Source of the DNA: Nocardioides sp. Root190
Lineage (GTDB): Bacteria > Actinomycetota > Actinomycetes > Propionibacteriales > Nocardioidaceae
Assembly: GCF_001428565.1 (NCBI RefSeq)
Contig: NZ_LMIA01000013.1
Coordinates: 133,029 to 197,028 of the forward strand
Direction: 5' to 3'
DNA length: 64,000 bases
The translations under genes and the position numbers were made by a program. Under the pieces are notes generated by a model. That model was not told the origin of the DNA. It made no database searches and worked only from the letters and a program-made list of their open reading frames with translations. Below, one piece after another: positions 26,112 to 36,525 of the stretch (position 1 is its first letter; each line of letters starts with the position of its first letter).

Positions 26112-27094
26112 GCACCCCCATCAAGGTCACCGGGTTCCTGGCCGCCATCGCCGCGATCTTCGGACTCGCCCTCCTCGTCGGCCGGGCCGTCGGGCCCGTG
26201 GACGACGCACCCACCGGTGCGCACGACACCGCCCACGAAGGCAAGAAGGCCGAGGCCGGCGAACACGACGGCGGCCACGGCGACGAGTCGCCGAACCCAT
26301 CCACAGGTGAAGAGTTCCCCGGAGGACTCATGGTCTCCCAGAACGGCTACACCCTCGCCCTCACCGAGCCGAGCTCCGCGGCCGGTCGGGACCGGCCGGT
26401 CGCGTTCACGATCACCGGACCGGACGGCAACCCGGTGACGTCGTACGACGTCGAGCACGAGAAGCAACTCCACCTGATCGCCGTACGACGCGACTTCACC
26501 GGCTTCCAGCACGTCCACCCCGTCCTCGACGAGAAGACCGGGGTCTGGTCGATCGACCTCGACCTCACGCCTGGTACGTGGCGCCTCTTCGCCGACTTCA
26601 AGGCGACCGGTGCCGACGCGCTCACCCTCGGCACGGACCTGGCCGTCGACGGTGACTACCGGCCCGCCGGGCCCGCCCCCGAGAACCGCACCGCTTCGGT
26701 CGACGACTACGAGGTCACCCTCGAAGGAGACCTGACGGCAGGAGCCGACGCGAAGCTCACCCTGAGCGTCACCAAGGACGGCACGCCGGTCACTGACCTG
26801 CAGCCCTACCTCGGCGCGTACGGCCACCTCGTCGCCCTGCGCGACGGCGACCTCGCCTACCTCCACGTCCACCCCGACGGCGAGCCCGACGACGGCACCA
26901 CGAAGCCCGGTCCCGATGTGGTCTTCTACGCCGCCGTCCCCAGCGCAGGGGCCTACCACCTCTACCTGGACTTCCAGCACAACGGCGTCGTTCGCACCGC
27001 GGCCTTCACCGTCAGCGCAGGTGACTCCATCCCGAGCGACACCCCATCCGATACGAACACCCCCGCCGAGACCGGCGGCCATGCCGGTCACTGA
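26108..27094 (+). CDS. Membrane-anchored, His/Asp-rich extracytoplasmic protein
   Basis: 328 residues. An N-terminal helix (FLAAIAAIFGLALLVGRAVG) is followed by a charged linker with many His and Glu (about residues 35-65) and two similar beta-rich domains. Histidine motifs QLHLIAVRRDFTGFQHVHP and LAYLHVHPDGEP recur, one in each domain, and the end reads ETGGHAGH. Genes of this type commonly lie between CopZ and CopA in actinobacteria; I know no characterised function. Periplasmic copper binding is a reasonable inference. It overlaps copZ by four bases and precedes copA by 27 bases. Confidence 0.8.
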   Translation: MSTPIKVTGFLAAIAAIFGLALLVGRAVGPVDDAPTGAHDTAHEGKKAEAGEHDGGHGDESPNPSTGEEFPGGLMVSQNGYTLALTEPSSAAGRDRPVAFTITGPDGNPVTSYDVEHEKQLHLIAVRRDFTGFQHVHPVLDEKTGVWSIDLDLTPGTWRLFADFKATGADALTLGTDLAVDGDYRPAGPAPENRTASVDDYEVTLEGDLTAGADAKLTLSVTKDGTPVTDLQPYLGAYGHLVALRDGDLAYLHVHPDGEPDDGTTKPGPDVVFYAAVPSAGAYHLYLDFQHNGVVRTAAFTVSAGDSIPSDTPSDTNTPAETGGHAGH

Positions 27095-27121
27095 CCAGCA
27101 GCCGCCCACCAGGAGACAACC

Positions 27122-29458
<2,337 letters not shown>

Positions 29459-29529
29459 CCGTTTCCCGCCCTCGGATACATGGAGCCGCTCGAAGGGAGC
29501 TCCGTCAGACAGGTGGTCGTCCAACTACT

Positions 29530-29760
29530 CACCGCACCACAGGCGGCCCCACCACCGCACACCGCTCTCGTGATCTTCGCTTCAACCTCGGCAGGAGCGC
29601 TGACGAGAAGACCCTGTTCGCGTCGACCCAACGTGAACTCGACCTACTGGCCGGGCTTTGAGTGCACGTGTAGCTGACCGGCACGGCCGGACACGATCGA
29701 AACAGTGAGCGTGTCAGTTGGAACCGAGTCTGATCTCGACGGCGTTCGGCGAAACCTAAC
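29530..29760 (-). pseudogene. Decayed cupredoxin-like lipoprotein gene
   Basis: The minus strand encodes TLTVSIVSGRAGQLHVHSKP, then Gly-Gln, an in-frame stop, and VEF followed by LLVSAPAEVEA. This aligns along its length with the lipoprotein at 10889 (EAITIAFDADRAGQLHVHSK and VDF, LVIRTPGTVEI). No start codon or signal peptide was found. It is a nonsense-mutated remnant of a second copy lying between copA and the BlaI gene. Confidence 0.6.
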
Positions 29761-29831
29761 CGCCTTCAGGTCCACTGGGCCGATGCCCACCTACACAGAA
29801 TTTCCGACAGTCCCGCACATGGTGATCCAAA

Positions 29832-29848
29832 TACTATGCAAGATAGGA
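29832..29848. promoter_or_regulatory. Putative BlaI/CopY-type operator 6 (autoregulatory)
   Basis: TACTA, seven bases, TAGGA (TACTATGCAAGATAGGA), 38 bases upstream of the BlaI-type repressor start at 29887, consistent with autoregulation. Confidence 0.72.
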
Positions 29849-29886
29849 TTGGACGCGATGGACGTAGCGGCCATCAAGGAGGGACG

Positions 29887-30255
29887 ATGCAGGGACTCGG
29901 GCAACTCGAGGCCACCGTCATGACAATCGTTTGGTCGGCGGGCGAGCCGCAGATCGTGCACGACGTGCTTGAGACATTGCGGCGTGACCGTGCGATCGCC
30001 TACACGACGGTGATGACCGTCATGGACAACCTGCACTCCAAGGGCTTTCTAGCTCGCGAGCGTAGCGGCCGGACGTTTCTGTATCGGGCGACCAGGCCGC
30101 GCGAGCAGTACGAAGCGGAGCTGATGGAGGAGGTCCTGGCATCGAGCAGTGATCGGTCCGCGACTCTGGTCCACTTCGTGGAGAGGATCTCTCCTGATGC
30201 GTTAGCTGAGTTGCGGTCGCTGGTCGCCGGTCTCGACGAGCAGAGTCGCCCGTGA
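29887..30255 (+). CDS. BlaI/MecI/CopY-family transcriptional repressor
   Basis: 122 residues from ATG 29887, preceded by AAGGAGGG. It has the winged-helix fold of the BlaI family: LGQLEATVMTIVWSAGEP, YTTVMTVMDNLHSKGFLARE (recognition helix and wing) and a C-terminal dimerisation region. These repressors bind inverted repeats and are removed either by proteolysis (BlaI) or by metal (CopY). No CopY-type CxC pairs are visible, so control by the M56 protease encoded next is more likely. Its stop overlaps the GTG of that gene. It is the only BlaI-type protein in the window and so the probable reader of the seven TACTA operators. Confidence 0.9.
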   Translation: MQGLGQLEATVMTIVWSAGEPQIVHDVLETLRRDRAIAYTTVMTVMDNLHSKGFLARERSGRTFLYRATRPREQYEAELMEEVLASSSDRSATLVHFVERISPDALAELRSLVAGLDEQSRP

Positions 30256-31193
30256 TCGGGTCGGCGCTACTGCTTGCGTTCGCTGCTGCGGTGGGAGTCA
30301 TCTCACCGCGCCTGCTGAGGAGTCTCACCGTTATGGAGTCCTCCCCACGGATCGGCATTCTCTCGTGGCAGCTAGCGACCGTGTCGGCGATACTGTCGTT
30401 CGCGACGGGGGCCGGCTCTTTGTGCCTGACTCTGTGGAGCAACCACACTCCCGCCGTCCTCGTCCGGACATGCTTCGACCTTGTGGCGCAGGGCGACGTG
30501 GACTCGCCGATGATCTTAGTGGGCTCGGCTGGAGTGTTTGCTGCCGCGGCAGTCAGCCTCCGTATCGCCTACTGCGCTGGCCGGGCAGCGCGGGCCATCA
30601 GGCGAGAGCGGAGCCGCCTGCGGCGAGGGTTGGCCGTTGTGGCGCGATGCGACCCGGCGTGGCCGGGCACGGTCGTGATCGATCGTCCGGAGGCGACTGC
30701 GTTCTGTCTGCCCGGGCGACGGGGCGGCACCGTGGTGTTGTCGACCGGAGCCCTTTCTCGGCTTTCACCACCTGAGGTGCAGACGGTCCTGGCTCACGAA
30801 CGTGCCCATCTGCAGGGACATCATGACGTTGTCGTCTGGGCGGCCCAGTCGCTGCGCGAGGCGTTCCCATTCGTGCCGCTGTTCACAGCGGCGGCGGCCG
30901 CGCTCCCTGGGCTGGTGGAGATGGCGGCCGACGATGTGGCGTCGCGCGCGTCGAGCCGCCGAGTCCTGGCCTTCGCGCTGTTACGCATGGCGGATGTGAC
31001 GGCGCCTGCATCCTCAATGGGGGTAGGGGGTTCGGCGATCTCTCGCCGGGTTCGGCGTCTCTTGCAGCCCACGCCCTCCGGCCGCGTGCGTCGTACGGCG
31101 GCAGTAGCCGTGGGCGTGATCCTGCTGGTCGCGCCGATGGCTACGTTCGCCTCTGCGGTCACGGCAGGGTGTCGGCTCGGAATGACATCTTGA
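30252..31193 (+). CDS. M56 family membrane metallopeptidase, BlaR1-like partner of the repressor
   Basis: 313 residues from GTG 30252, overlapping the repressor stop. Hydrophobic segments near 1-18, 45-63 and 88-108 and near the C-terminus surround a zinc motif HERAH at 182-186. It lacks an extracellular sensor domain. By analogy with BlaR1/BlaI it may cleave or inactivate the repressor when the membrane senses a signal, perhaps copper or cell-wall/redox stress. The paralogue at 701 shares the same motif position and overall length. Confidence 0.85.
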   Translation: MIGSALLLAFAAAVGVISPRLLRSLTVMESSPRIGILSWQLATVSAILSFATGAGSLCLTLWSNHTPAVLVRTCFDLVAQGDVDSPMILVGSAGVFAAAAVSLRIAYCAGRAARAIRRERSRLRRGLAVVARCDPAWPGTVVIDRPEATAFCLPGRRGGTVVLSTGALSRLSPPEVQTVLAHERAHLQGHHDVVVWAAQSLREAFPFVPLFTAAAAALPGLVEMAADDVASRASSRRVLAFALLRMADVTAPASSMGVGGSAISRRVRRLLQPTPSGRVRRTAAVAVGVILLVAPMATFASAVTAGCRLGMTS

Positions 31194-31383
31194 TCGGTCA
31201 CCCGGGACTGTCCGGCTGGATGGGATCGGCGATGGATCCGCATACCGCGTCGATCTCCTGGATGGCCGGGGCGATATCGCTGCCGCTCGCCGAGTCAGTC
31301 TCGTCGTTTTGCGGTTCATCGAAGAGAATCCAATCGAGGCACCACCAGCATGACGGCGCATGGGACCCCGGCAGAACAGGTAG

Positions 31384-33384
31384 TCAGTGCTCGTGCGGTT
31401 CGGCTGCCTCGGGGTAGATCAGGGTTCTGGTGACGAGGTGGTGCGGAGCGGCGAGGACCTCGCGGACGATCCGGTCGTGGTCGTCGAGGGTGAGGCGGAC
31501 ATAGGTGCCCTCGGCTGGATATGCGAGCGCCAGGGTGGTCTCGCCGGCTGTCCGGTCGATGACGATGACGATGGGCGCCACTCCAGATCCGTAGGGTCCG
31601 ACGGTCACGTAGTCCGGACCAGTCATGTTGAACTCCGCAGGGTCGCCGAGTCCTGCGTTGGTGTTGCTGGTGACGCGCTCATGAACGTCTACTCGCGGCA
31701 CGGCCAGCATGGCGTTGCGCGCTGAGCGGAGGAGTCGTGGGTGGGAGTCGGCCGGCCATGGGAGGGTCAGCGCGACCTTCCCACCCGCGAACCGTTCTGA
31801 CCCGGTATCCAGAGTTAATGTGTTCGTGCCGGGCGCCCATTCCACCGGTGCGACGAAGCAGCCAACGCCGCAGCGACGAAAGCGCAGGACCGCAGACCGG
31901 CCGGCGCCGGGCAGTGTGAGGTTGGCCGAGAGTCTGTAGGAGGTTTCGCTTTGTGCCTCGGTCGTCGAGTCCATGCGCGGAGTGGTCAGCCGAACCACGA
32001 GTTGCCCCTGGCTGGCCGTGGCGCCGATGCCGACCCATCCAGCACGGCCGCCGACCGCTACTACTTGCCCGACCGCCGGTGGTGGGAACGGGAGAGCGCC
32101 TTCTCCGAGGTTGGGGGGTGCTGATGCGGTGAGGCCGGCCGAGGCGAGCAGCACCACCAGCAGTACCGACACCTCTAGCCTGGCCGCGGCGGAGGGCTGG
32201 GGGCGGTGGCGCAGGCGCCGGCGGGCCACCATGGCGAGCCCCAATGCCATCAGAACGAGCGTGAGCTTGAAGATCATCCAGCGGTCATACGTCGTACTGC
32301 GGAAGACCTCAAGCACCTCGCTGGGGGCGACGAGCCTGAGCCCGGCCAGCGATCCTGCGGTCACCACGATTACCACCAGCCAGATCGCCATTCGGGCGTA
32401 CGCCGCGACCAGCGGGCGCGCGTCGAGTCCTCGCCTGCGCCGCCACATGGCAGCCCGCACCACGTGCACGAGGGCACCGATCCAGACGGCGGCGGCGAGC
32501 AGGTGCACGGCGACGAGGATGGCTCCCCAGCCCGCCAGGTCAGCCTGAGGATGCGCGCGGAAGCCCTCGGCCGCGGTCACCCCGCAGGCCAGAAGGAGCA
32601 CGACCTGGGTGGCCCAGCGGGTTGGCAGCCGCAGCGCCAACAGGACGAGCACTAGGAGCCCCACCTCAAGGCCGGCGATCCTACCCGGTGGCGAGTCGAG
32701 GAGCGGGGACCAGGACTCGCCGCTCAAACCACGGACGATCGAACCTCCGCCGATCTGATTGAGGACGAGGCCGACAGCCGCAATCAGGGCGACCAACGCC
32801 CCACCGGTCAGCCAGGCTTGCGGCTGGTCGTCCTGGCCCGTCCCGGGAGCGGCGGTACGCCGTGCCAACCGGGCACCGACAGCACCTCCCAGTAGGAGCG
32901 CCAGACCGGCGAACAGCAGCCAGCGCAGCGCAACAAGGGTCGGCGCCGCACCAGTCTCGGAGGAGGCGGGGGTGAGGCTGAGCCCGGCGGTGGATCCGAC
33001 GGCGAAGTGGAACTCGCCGGTCATCGTGTCGCCGTCGGCTGCCGTCACGAACCACTCGACGACGTACTCCCCCGTCTTCAGGGTTTCGCCGACCGGTGCT
33101 GTGACGGTCTGGCCACCATGGCCGGAGGCGACCTCACCCAGCGGCACCTCGTTGGCGTCGGGGCCGGTGACCGTGATCGTCGACGAGGCGGGAACGACAG
33201 GCTGGTCGAAGACGAACTGGATCTCCGCGGGCGAGGTCGGCACTGCACCGTCGACCGTGGGGGTGGTGAAGAGCAGGGTTGCGTGTGCGCTGGCTGGTCC
33301 AGGTGCCGCGACCAGCAGAACGACCGCTGCGAGCAGGATCGCTCCCAGCCGGACGCCGGCCCTGCGTCCGGAATGCCGGTTCAC
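31384..33384 (-). CDS. CopC-CopD fusion (YcnJ-like) copper import/resistance protein
   Basis: 666 residues. A signal peptide (to about 33, ASA) gives a mature N-terminal His, then a CopC domain (PTSPAEIQFVFDQPV, AADGDTMTGEFHF). From about 150 to 430 there are CopD helices with HLLAAAVWIGALVHV. The C-terminal 230 residues are a beta-rich extracytoplasmic domain after the last helix, ending PEAAEPHEH. The fusion is like YcnJ. Its ATG overlaps the stop of the ATPase-remnant gene by four bases, so both are transcribed from operator 7. Confidence 0.9.
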   Translation of the reverse strand: MNRHSGRRAGVRLGAILLAAVVLLVAAPGPASAHATLLFTTPTVDGAVPTSPAEIQFVFDQPVVPASSTITVTGPDANEVPLGEVASGHGGQTVTAPVGETLKTGEYVVEWFVTAADGDTMTGEFHFAVGSTAGLSLTPASSETGAAPTLVALRWLLFAGLALLLGGAVGARLARRTAAPGTGQDDQPQAWLTGGALVALIAAVGLVLNQIGGGSIVRGLSGESWSPLLDSPPGRIAGLEVGLLVLVLLALRLPTRWATQVVLLLACGVTAAEGFRAHPQADLAGWGAILVAVHLLAAAVWIGALVHVVRAAMWRRRRGLDARPLVAAYARMAIWLVVIVVTAGSLAGLRLVAPSEVLEVFRSTTYDRWMIFKLTLVLMALGLAMVARRRLRHRPQPSAAARLEVSVLLVVLLASAGLTASAPPNLGEGALPFPPPAVGQVVAVGGRAGWVGIGATASQGQLVVRLTTPRMDSTTEAQSETSYRLSANLTLPGAGRSAVLRFRRCGVGCFVAPVEWAPGTNTLTLDTGSERFAGGKVALTLPWPADSHPRLLRSARNAMLAVPRVDVHERVTSNTNAGLGDPAEFNMTGPDYVTVGPYGSGVAPIVIVIDRTAGETTLALAYPAEGTYVRLTLDDHDRIVREVLAAPHHLVTRTLIYPEAAEPHEH

Positions 33385-34142
33385 CCGGTGAAGCTGCTCG
33401 GCTGGAACCGGCGCAGGCCCAGGCTGACCACGAACACCGACGCGCTGGCCATCGCCGCACCAGCAATCAGCGGGTTGATCGCATCGACCGCACCGCGCAG
33501 ATCGCCCTCGACCAGAGTCAGGTCCGCGGCGGCGATCACCGCGTCGGTGCCGGTACCCATCGCCAGGCCCAGATCGGCCTGCGACAGCGCAGCAGCGTCG
33601 TTCACCCCATTACCGGCCATCGCGACGACCTTGCCCTCCGCCTGCAGGCGCTTCACGTGGGCGACCTTATCCTCCGGGTGCACCTCGGCGATGACCTCGT
33701 CGATGCCGACCCGGGCCGCGACATGTCGCGCCGCGGCCTCATTGTCGCCGGTGAGAAGAACCGGGGCCAGACCCAGTATCCGCAACGCGGCTACGGCCTC
33801 GGCACTGGTCGGCTTGACGGTGTCGGCAACCACGAACCCGGCCCGGACGGCGCCGTCTCCGGAACCGCCAGCTCCTTCGGCCGCCGGCAAGGTCGCGCCG
33901 TACCCAGTCGCCTCCGCGCTCTCCACCAGATCCGATGACGACAGGTCGGCCGGAAAGGAGACACGGGCACTCGCAGTCGCGAAGTTCACCGTGGCCAGCA
34001 CGCCAGGAACCCTGTTCAGGCTACGCTCGAAGCGGTTCACGCAAGAGGTGCACGTCATTTCGGTGATCGCAAGGTCGACCGTGCTCGACGATGGTCCAGA
34101 CGGTTCTGCTCCGGACTCCTCGACGGATGTGGAGGCGCTCAT
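33381..34142 (-). CDS. Truncated copper P-type ATPase: HMA domain joined to part of the HAD domain
   Basis: 253 residues, open throughout. An N-terminal HMA domain has MTCTSC (Cys31, Cys34). A short Gly-rich linker joins it directly to the end of a P-domain: ADTVKPTSAEAV, LLTGDNEAA, and GNGVND at 177-182 instead of GDGVND. Relative to CopA the membrane helices, actuator domain, CPC and DKTGT are all missing, and a second in-frame gap near residue 222 removes the next two helices, leaving one C-terminal hydrophobic segment. It cannot pump ions. It may be a soluble or tethered copper-binding protein, or a decaying gene. It overlaps the CopCD start and is controlled by operator 7. Confidence 0.82.
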   Translation of the reverse strand: MSASTSVEESGAEPSGPSSSTVDLAITEMTCTSCVNRFERSLNRVPGVLATVNFATASARVSFPADLSSSDLVESAEATGYGATLPAAEGAGGSGDGAVRAGFVVADTVKPTSAEAVAALRILGLAPVLLTGDNEAAARHVAARVGIDEVIAEVHPEDKVAHVKRLQAEGKVVAMAGNGVNDAAALSQADLGLAMGTGTDAVIAAADLTLVEGDLRGAVDAINPLIAGAAMASASVFVVSLGLRRFQPSSFTG

Positions 34143-34182
34143 GGAGTTGCTCTCTCGTAGCGGGCTTGACCCGAGGCATTAA

Positions 34183-34199
34183 TACTATCTGACATAGTA
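34183..34199. promoter_or_regulatory. Putative BlaI/CopY-type operator 7
   Basis: TACTA, seven bases, TAGTA (TACTATCTGACATAGTA), within a longer palindrome extending from about 34177 to 34205 (ATTAA flanks). It lies between the divergent ATPase-remnant/CopCD operon and the membrane-cupredoxin operon at 34250. Confidence 0.8.
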
Positions 34200-34249
34200 T
34201 TAATGCTTGGCGCAACCGTCGGGCCAAAGACCTCAGATCGGACACCCGC

Positions 34250-35332
34250 ATGAACCTCCTGGCAGTGTTCCTCACCGGCTTGCTCGCCGGCGGCGTCTCC
34301 TGCGCCGCCGTCCAGGGCGGGCTGCTCGCCGGACTGGTGACCCGTCAGAAGGCAACTGCAGCCACGTCGGGTTCGAGGGCCAGGACCAACGGCAAGTCAT
34401 TGACCACCGCAGTCGCTCCGAGGTCCGCTTGGCGCACCCAGTTGGGTGACGACCTGGCACCCGTTGGTGGGTTTCTGGCCGGAAAGCTCGTGTCGCACAC
34501 CCTGGTCGGCGGTTTGCTCGGCGCACTCGGGACCCTGATCGCGTTGTCGCCGCACACCCGTGCCCTCGTCCAGGTCGCCGCCGGGCTCCTCATCATCGCG
34601 TTTGGTCTGGCCCAGCTCGGAGTCCGCGGCTTCCGAGGCTTCACCCTGACTCCACCGGAGTACTGGATCCGATTCCTGCGCGGCCGGGCCCGCTCGAGCT
34701 CTGCCATCGCCCCGTCGATCCTCGGCTTCGCGGCCATTCTCGTCCCCTGCGGGATCACCCTCTCGGTGATGGCGCTCGCGATGACCTCCGGGTCAGTGTG
34801 GGCAGGAGCCGCGACCATGGCCGTCTTCGTCGTGGGCAGCGCTCCCCTGTTCACCCTGATCGGGTACGCCGCGAACAAGGCCGCCACCGCATGGAAGGGC
34901 AGACTCGCCGCGGCGACCGGCATCGTCGTACTCGCCTCCGGCCTCTACGCCCTCAATGGCGGTCTCACCCTGATGGACTCGCCGTTCGCCGCGAAGAACC
35001 TCACGGCCACGCTCGGCATCGGTCAGCCGGCCGTACCCGACTCCTCGACCGTCTCGGTGGCCGCCGGCCAACAGACCGGCGTCATCACCGTGACACCGGG
35101 CAGATACTCGCCGGACAACCTCGCCATCAAGGCCGGGGTCCCGACCACACTGGTCTTCCGCTCCGATAACGCCCGCGGTTGCGTCGCTGCACTGGTCATC
35201 CCCTCACTCGGCGTCCAGACTGTGCTGCCTGAAAACGGCGACACCAAGATCGACCTCAGCACTCCCGAAGCCGGCCGCATCGACTACTCCTGCGCCATGG
35301 GCATGTACTCCGGCACCATCACCATCAACTGA
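34250..35332 (+). CDS. UreH/TauE-like membrane protein with C-terminal cupredoxin domain
   Basis: 360 residues. Six to seven helices at residues 1-245 contain GGVSCAAVQGGLLAG and AAILVPCGITLSVMALAM, a cysteine-containing pattern like DsbD/UreH-type transporters (CcoS/SafE-like). The remaining part after about 260 is a cupredoxin-like domain, with GCVAALVIPSLG and the Cys-Ala-Met-Gly-Met motif near the C-terminus as likely copper ligands. It may move copper or electrons across the membrane. It starts a coupled operon with an HMA protein, a small protein and DUF2752. Operator 7 is 50 bases upstream. Confidence 0.85.
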   Translation: MNLLAVFLTGLLAGGVSCAAVQGGLLAGLVTRQKATAATSGSRARTNGKSLTTAVAPRSAWRTQLGDDLAPVGGFLAGKLVSHTLVGGLLGALGTLIALSPHTRALVQVAAGLLIIAFGLAQLGVRGFRGFTLTPPEYWIRFLRGRARSSSAIAPSILGFAAILVPCGITLSVMALAMTSGSVWAGAATMAVFVVGSAPLFTLIGYAANKAATAWKGRLAAATGIVVLASGLYALNGGLTLMDSPFAAKNLTATLGIGQPAVPDSSTVSVAAGQQTGVITVTPGRYSPDNLAIKAGVPTTLVFRSDNARGCVAALVIPSLGVQTVLPENGDTKIDLSTPEAGRIDYSCAMGMYSGTITIN

Positions 35333-35351
35333 ACCCACGAGAGGACCACCG

Positions 35352-35633
35352 GTGGACACCACCCAGACCCAGCAGACCATGACCTGGAAGGTGACCGGCA
35401 TGCACTGCAGCAGTTGCAGCATCCTCATCGACGAGAACGTCGAGGACCTCGAGGGGGTAACGTCCTCCAACACTTCGATGAAGAAGAAGGTCACCACCGT
35501 CACCTTCGACATCTCCCGGTGCAATCCTGCCCAGATCGCCGCTGCCATCATCGGCGCCGGCTACCAGGCAGCCCCCGCCACCGATGCCCCCCGCACCGCG
35601 CGCCGTTCCTGGTTGCGTCGTGCGACGGGATGA
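35352..35633 (+). CDS. HMA-domain copper-binding protein
   Basis: 93 residues from GTG 35352. A single HMA domain carries GMHCSSC at about residues 16-22; the extra His before Cys is unusual among the other HMA proteins here. A C-terminal Arg-rich tail of about 20 residues follows the domain. The stop overlaps the next gene by four bases. It probably supplies copper to the preceding membrane-cupredoxin protein. Confidence 0.85.
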   Translation: MDTTQTQQTMTWKVTGMHCSSCSILIDENVEDLEGVTSSNTSMKKKVTTVTFDISRCNPAQIAAAIIGAGYQAAPATDAPRTARRSWLRRATG

Positions 35634-35770
35634 GCGAACCGACCCCGACCGCACCGGACACACACGATCATGACCAGCAGGAGCCTTGGCCGTGGTGGAT
35701 GTACCTGATCCTCGGGCTCTTCGCGTTGGGGATCGCAGCCGCCCTCCTGGGGACCCGGACGTGTCTATGA
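35630..35770 (+). CDS. Small membrane protein, 46 residues
   Basis: 46 residues from ATG 35630, overlapping the HMA-gene stop (ATGA). The first 22 residues are polar with His-Asp-His, followed by a Trp-rich start of a membrane helix (WPWWMYLILGLFALGIAAAL). The end is TRTCL. Both ends are translationally coupled, since the stop overlaps the DUF2752 start by four bases, which argues that it is a real gene despite its size. No family was recognised. Confidence 0.72.
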   Translation: MSEPTPTAPDTHDHDQQEPWPWWMYLILGLFALGIAAALLGTRTCL

Positions 35771-36225
35771 CCGTGACGACCCATGCCCACGTCGGGCTCA
35801 CCGTCGATTCCCAGGACCGCTACCGGTGGATCACCCTAGCTTCGATCGGGCTGCTCGCGGTCGCGGCCGGCATGGCCGCTCTCGGCCTGCCACAGTTCGA
35901 CCTCCATGGGCCGCTCCACTGGTTCGGGATCATGGATCCGCTCTGCGGAGGGACCCGCGCCGCCCGCTACACCGCACTGGGCGAATGGGATCTGGCCTGG
36001 AAGTACAACCCGCTCGGCATCGTGACCGTCATCGCGGTCGGACTGCTGGCTCTTCGGGCGGGCGTCGGTGTACTCACCCGCCACTGGATCACGCTCGACA
36101 TCACCTGGACCAGGCGCGGCCGCTGGGTTGCGGTCACCATCGCCGCGCTGCTCGTGATCGCACTTGAGATTAGGCAACAAGGTCGGGCCGAGCTGCTCAT
36201 GGCCGGCACCTTCACGCTCGTCTGA
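35767..36225 (+). CDS. DUF2752 family membrane protein
   Basis: 152 residues from ATG 35767, overlapping the preceding stop by four bases. It contains the DUF2752 motif MDPLCGGTRAARYTALGEW and NPLGI, between helices. The function of the family is not known to me. It ends the four-gene operon that begins at 34250. Confidence 0.82.
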   Translation: MTVTTHAHVGLTVDSQDRYRWITLASIGLLAVAAGMAALGLPQFDLHGPLHWFGIMDPLCGGTRAARYTALGEWDLAWKYNPLGIVTVIAVGLLALRAGVGVLTRHWITLDITWTRRGRWVAVTIAALLVIALEIRQQGRAELLMAGTFTLV

Positions 36226-36525
36226 GTTCTTTGCCCGGACGATCGCCCACCACGGCCGGCTCGGTTTCCCGGGTATCGCCGAACTTGGCGTCAATGCCCG
36301 ACCGCCGCATCGCCGAACTCCTGCCACGTGCTCACCGAGCGCGAACACGAACCTCCGGTCGCGATCGACACCAACGAAGGTCTGCGGTCAGACTAGTTTC
36401 CGTGCCTTGATCCGCGCGACCAGGCCGACCAGGCCGACCGCTCCTGGCTCACTTCCCCATCAGAGTTTCCTCCGGCCAGGTTGGCAACCTGTCGCATGGT
36501 ATGACGCGTCTGCTGTCCTGTACGG
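36226..36525. other. Intergenic region, nothing recognised
   Basis: 300 bases after the DUF2752 operon and before the convergent histidine-kinase gene. No clear coding frame, RNA or operator site was seen. Confidence 0.4.

Noticed and set aside
26096..27109. 337-residue open frame opposite the 26108 gene
   Set aside because: Antisense shadow of a GC-rich coding region that has operon coupling on the plus strand.
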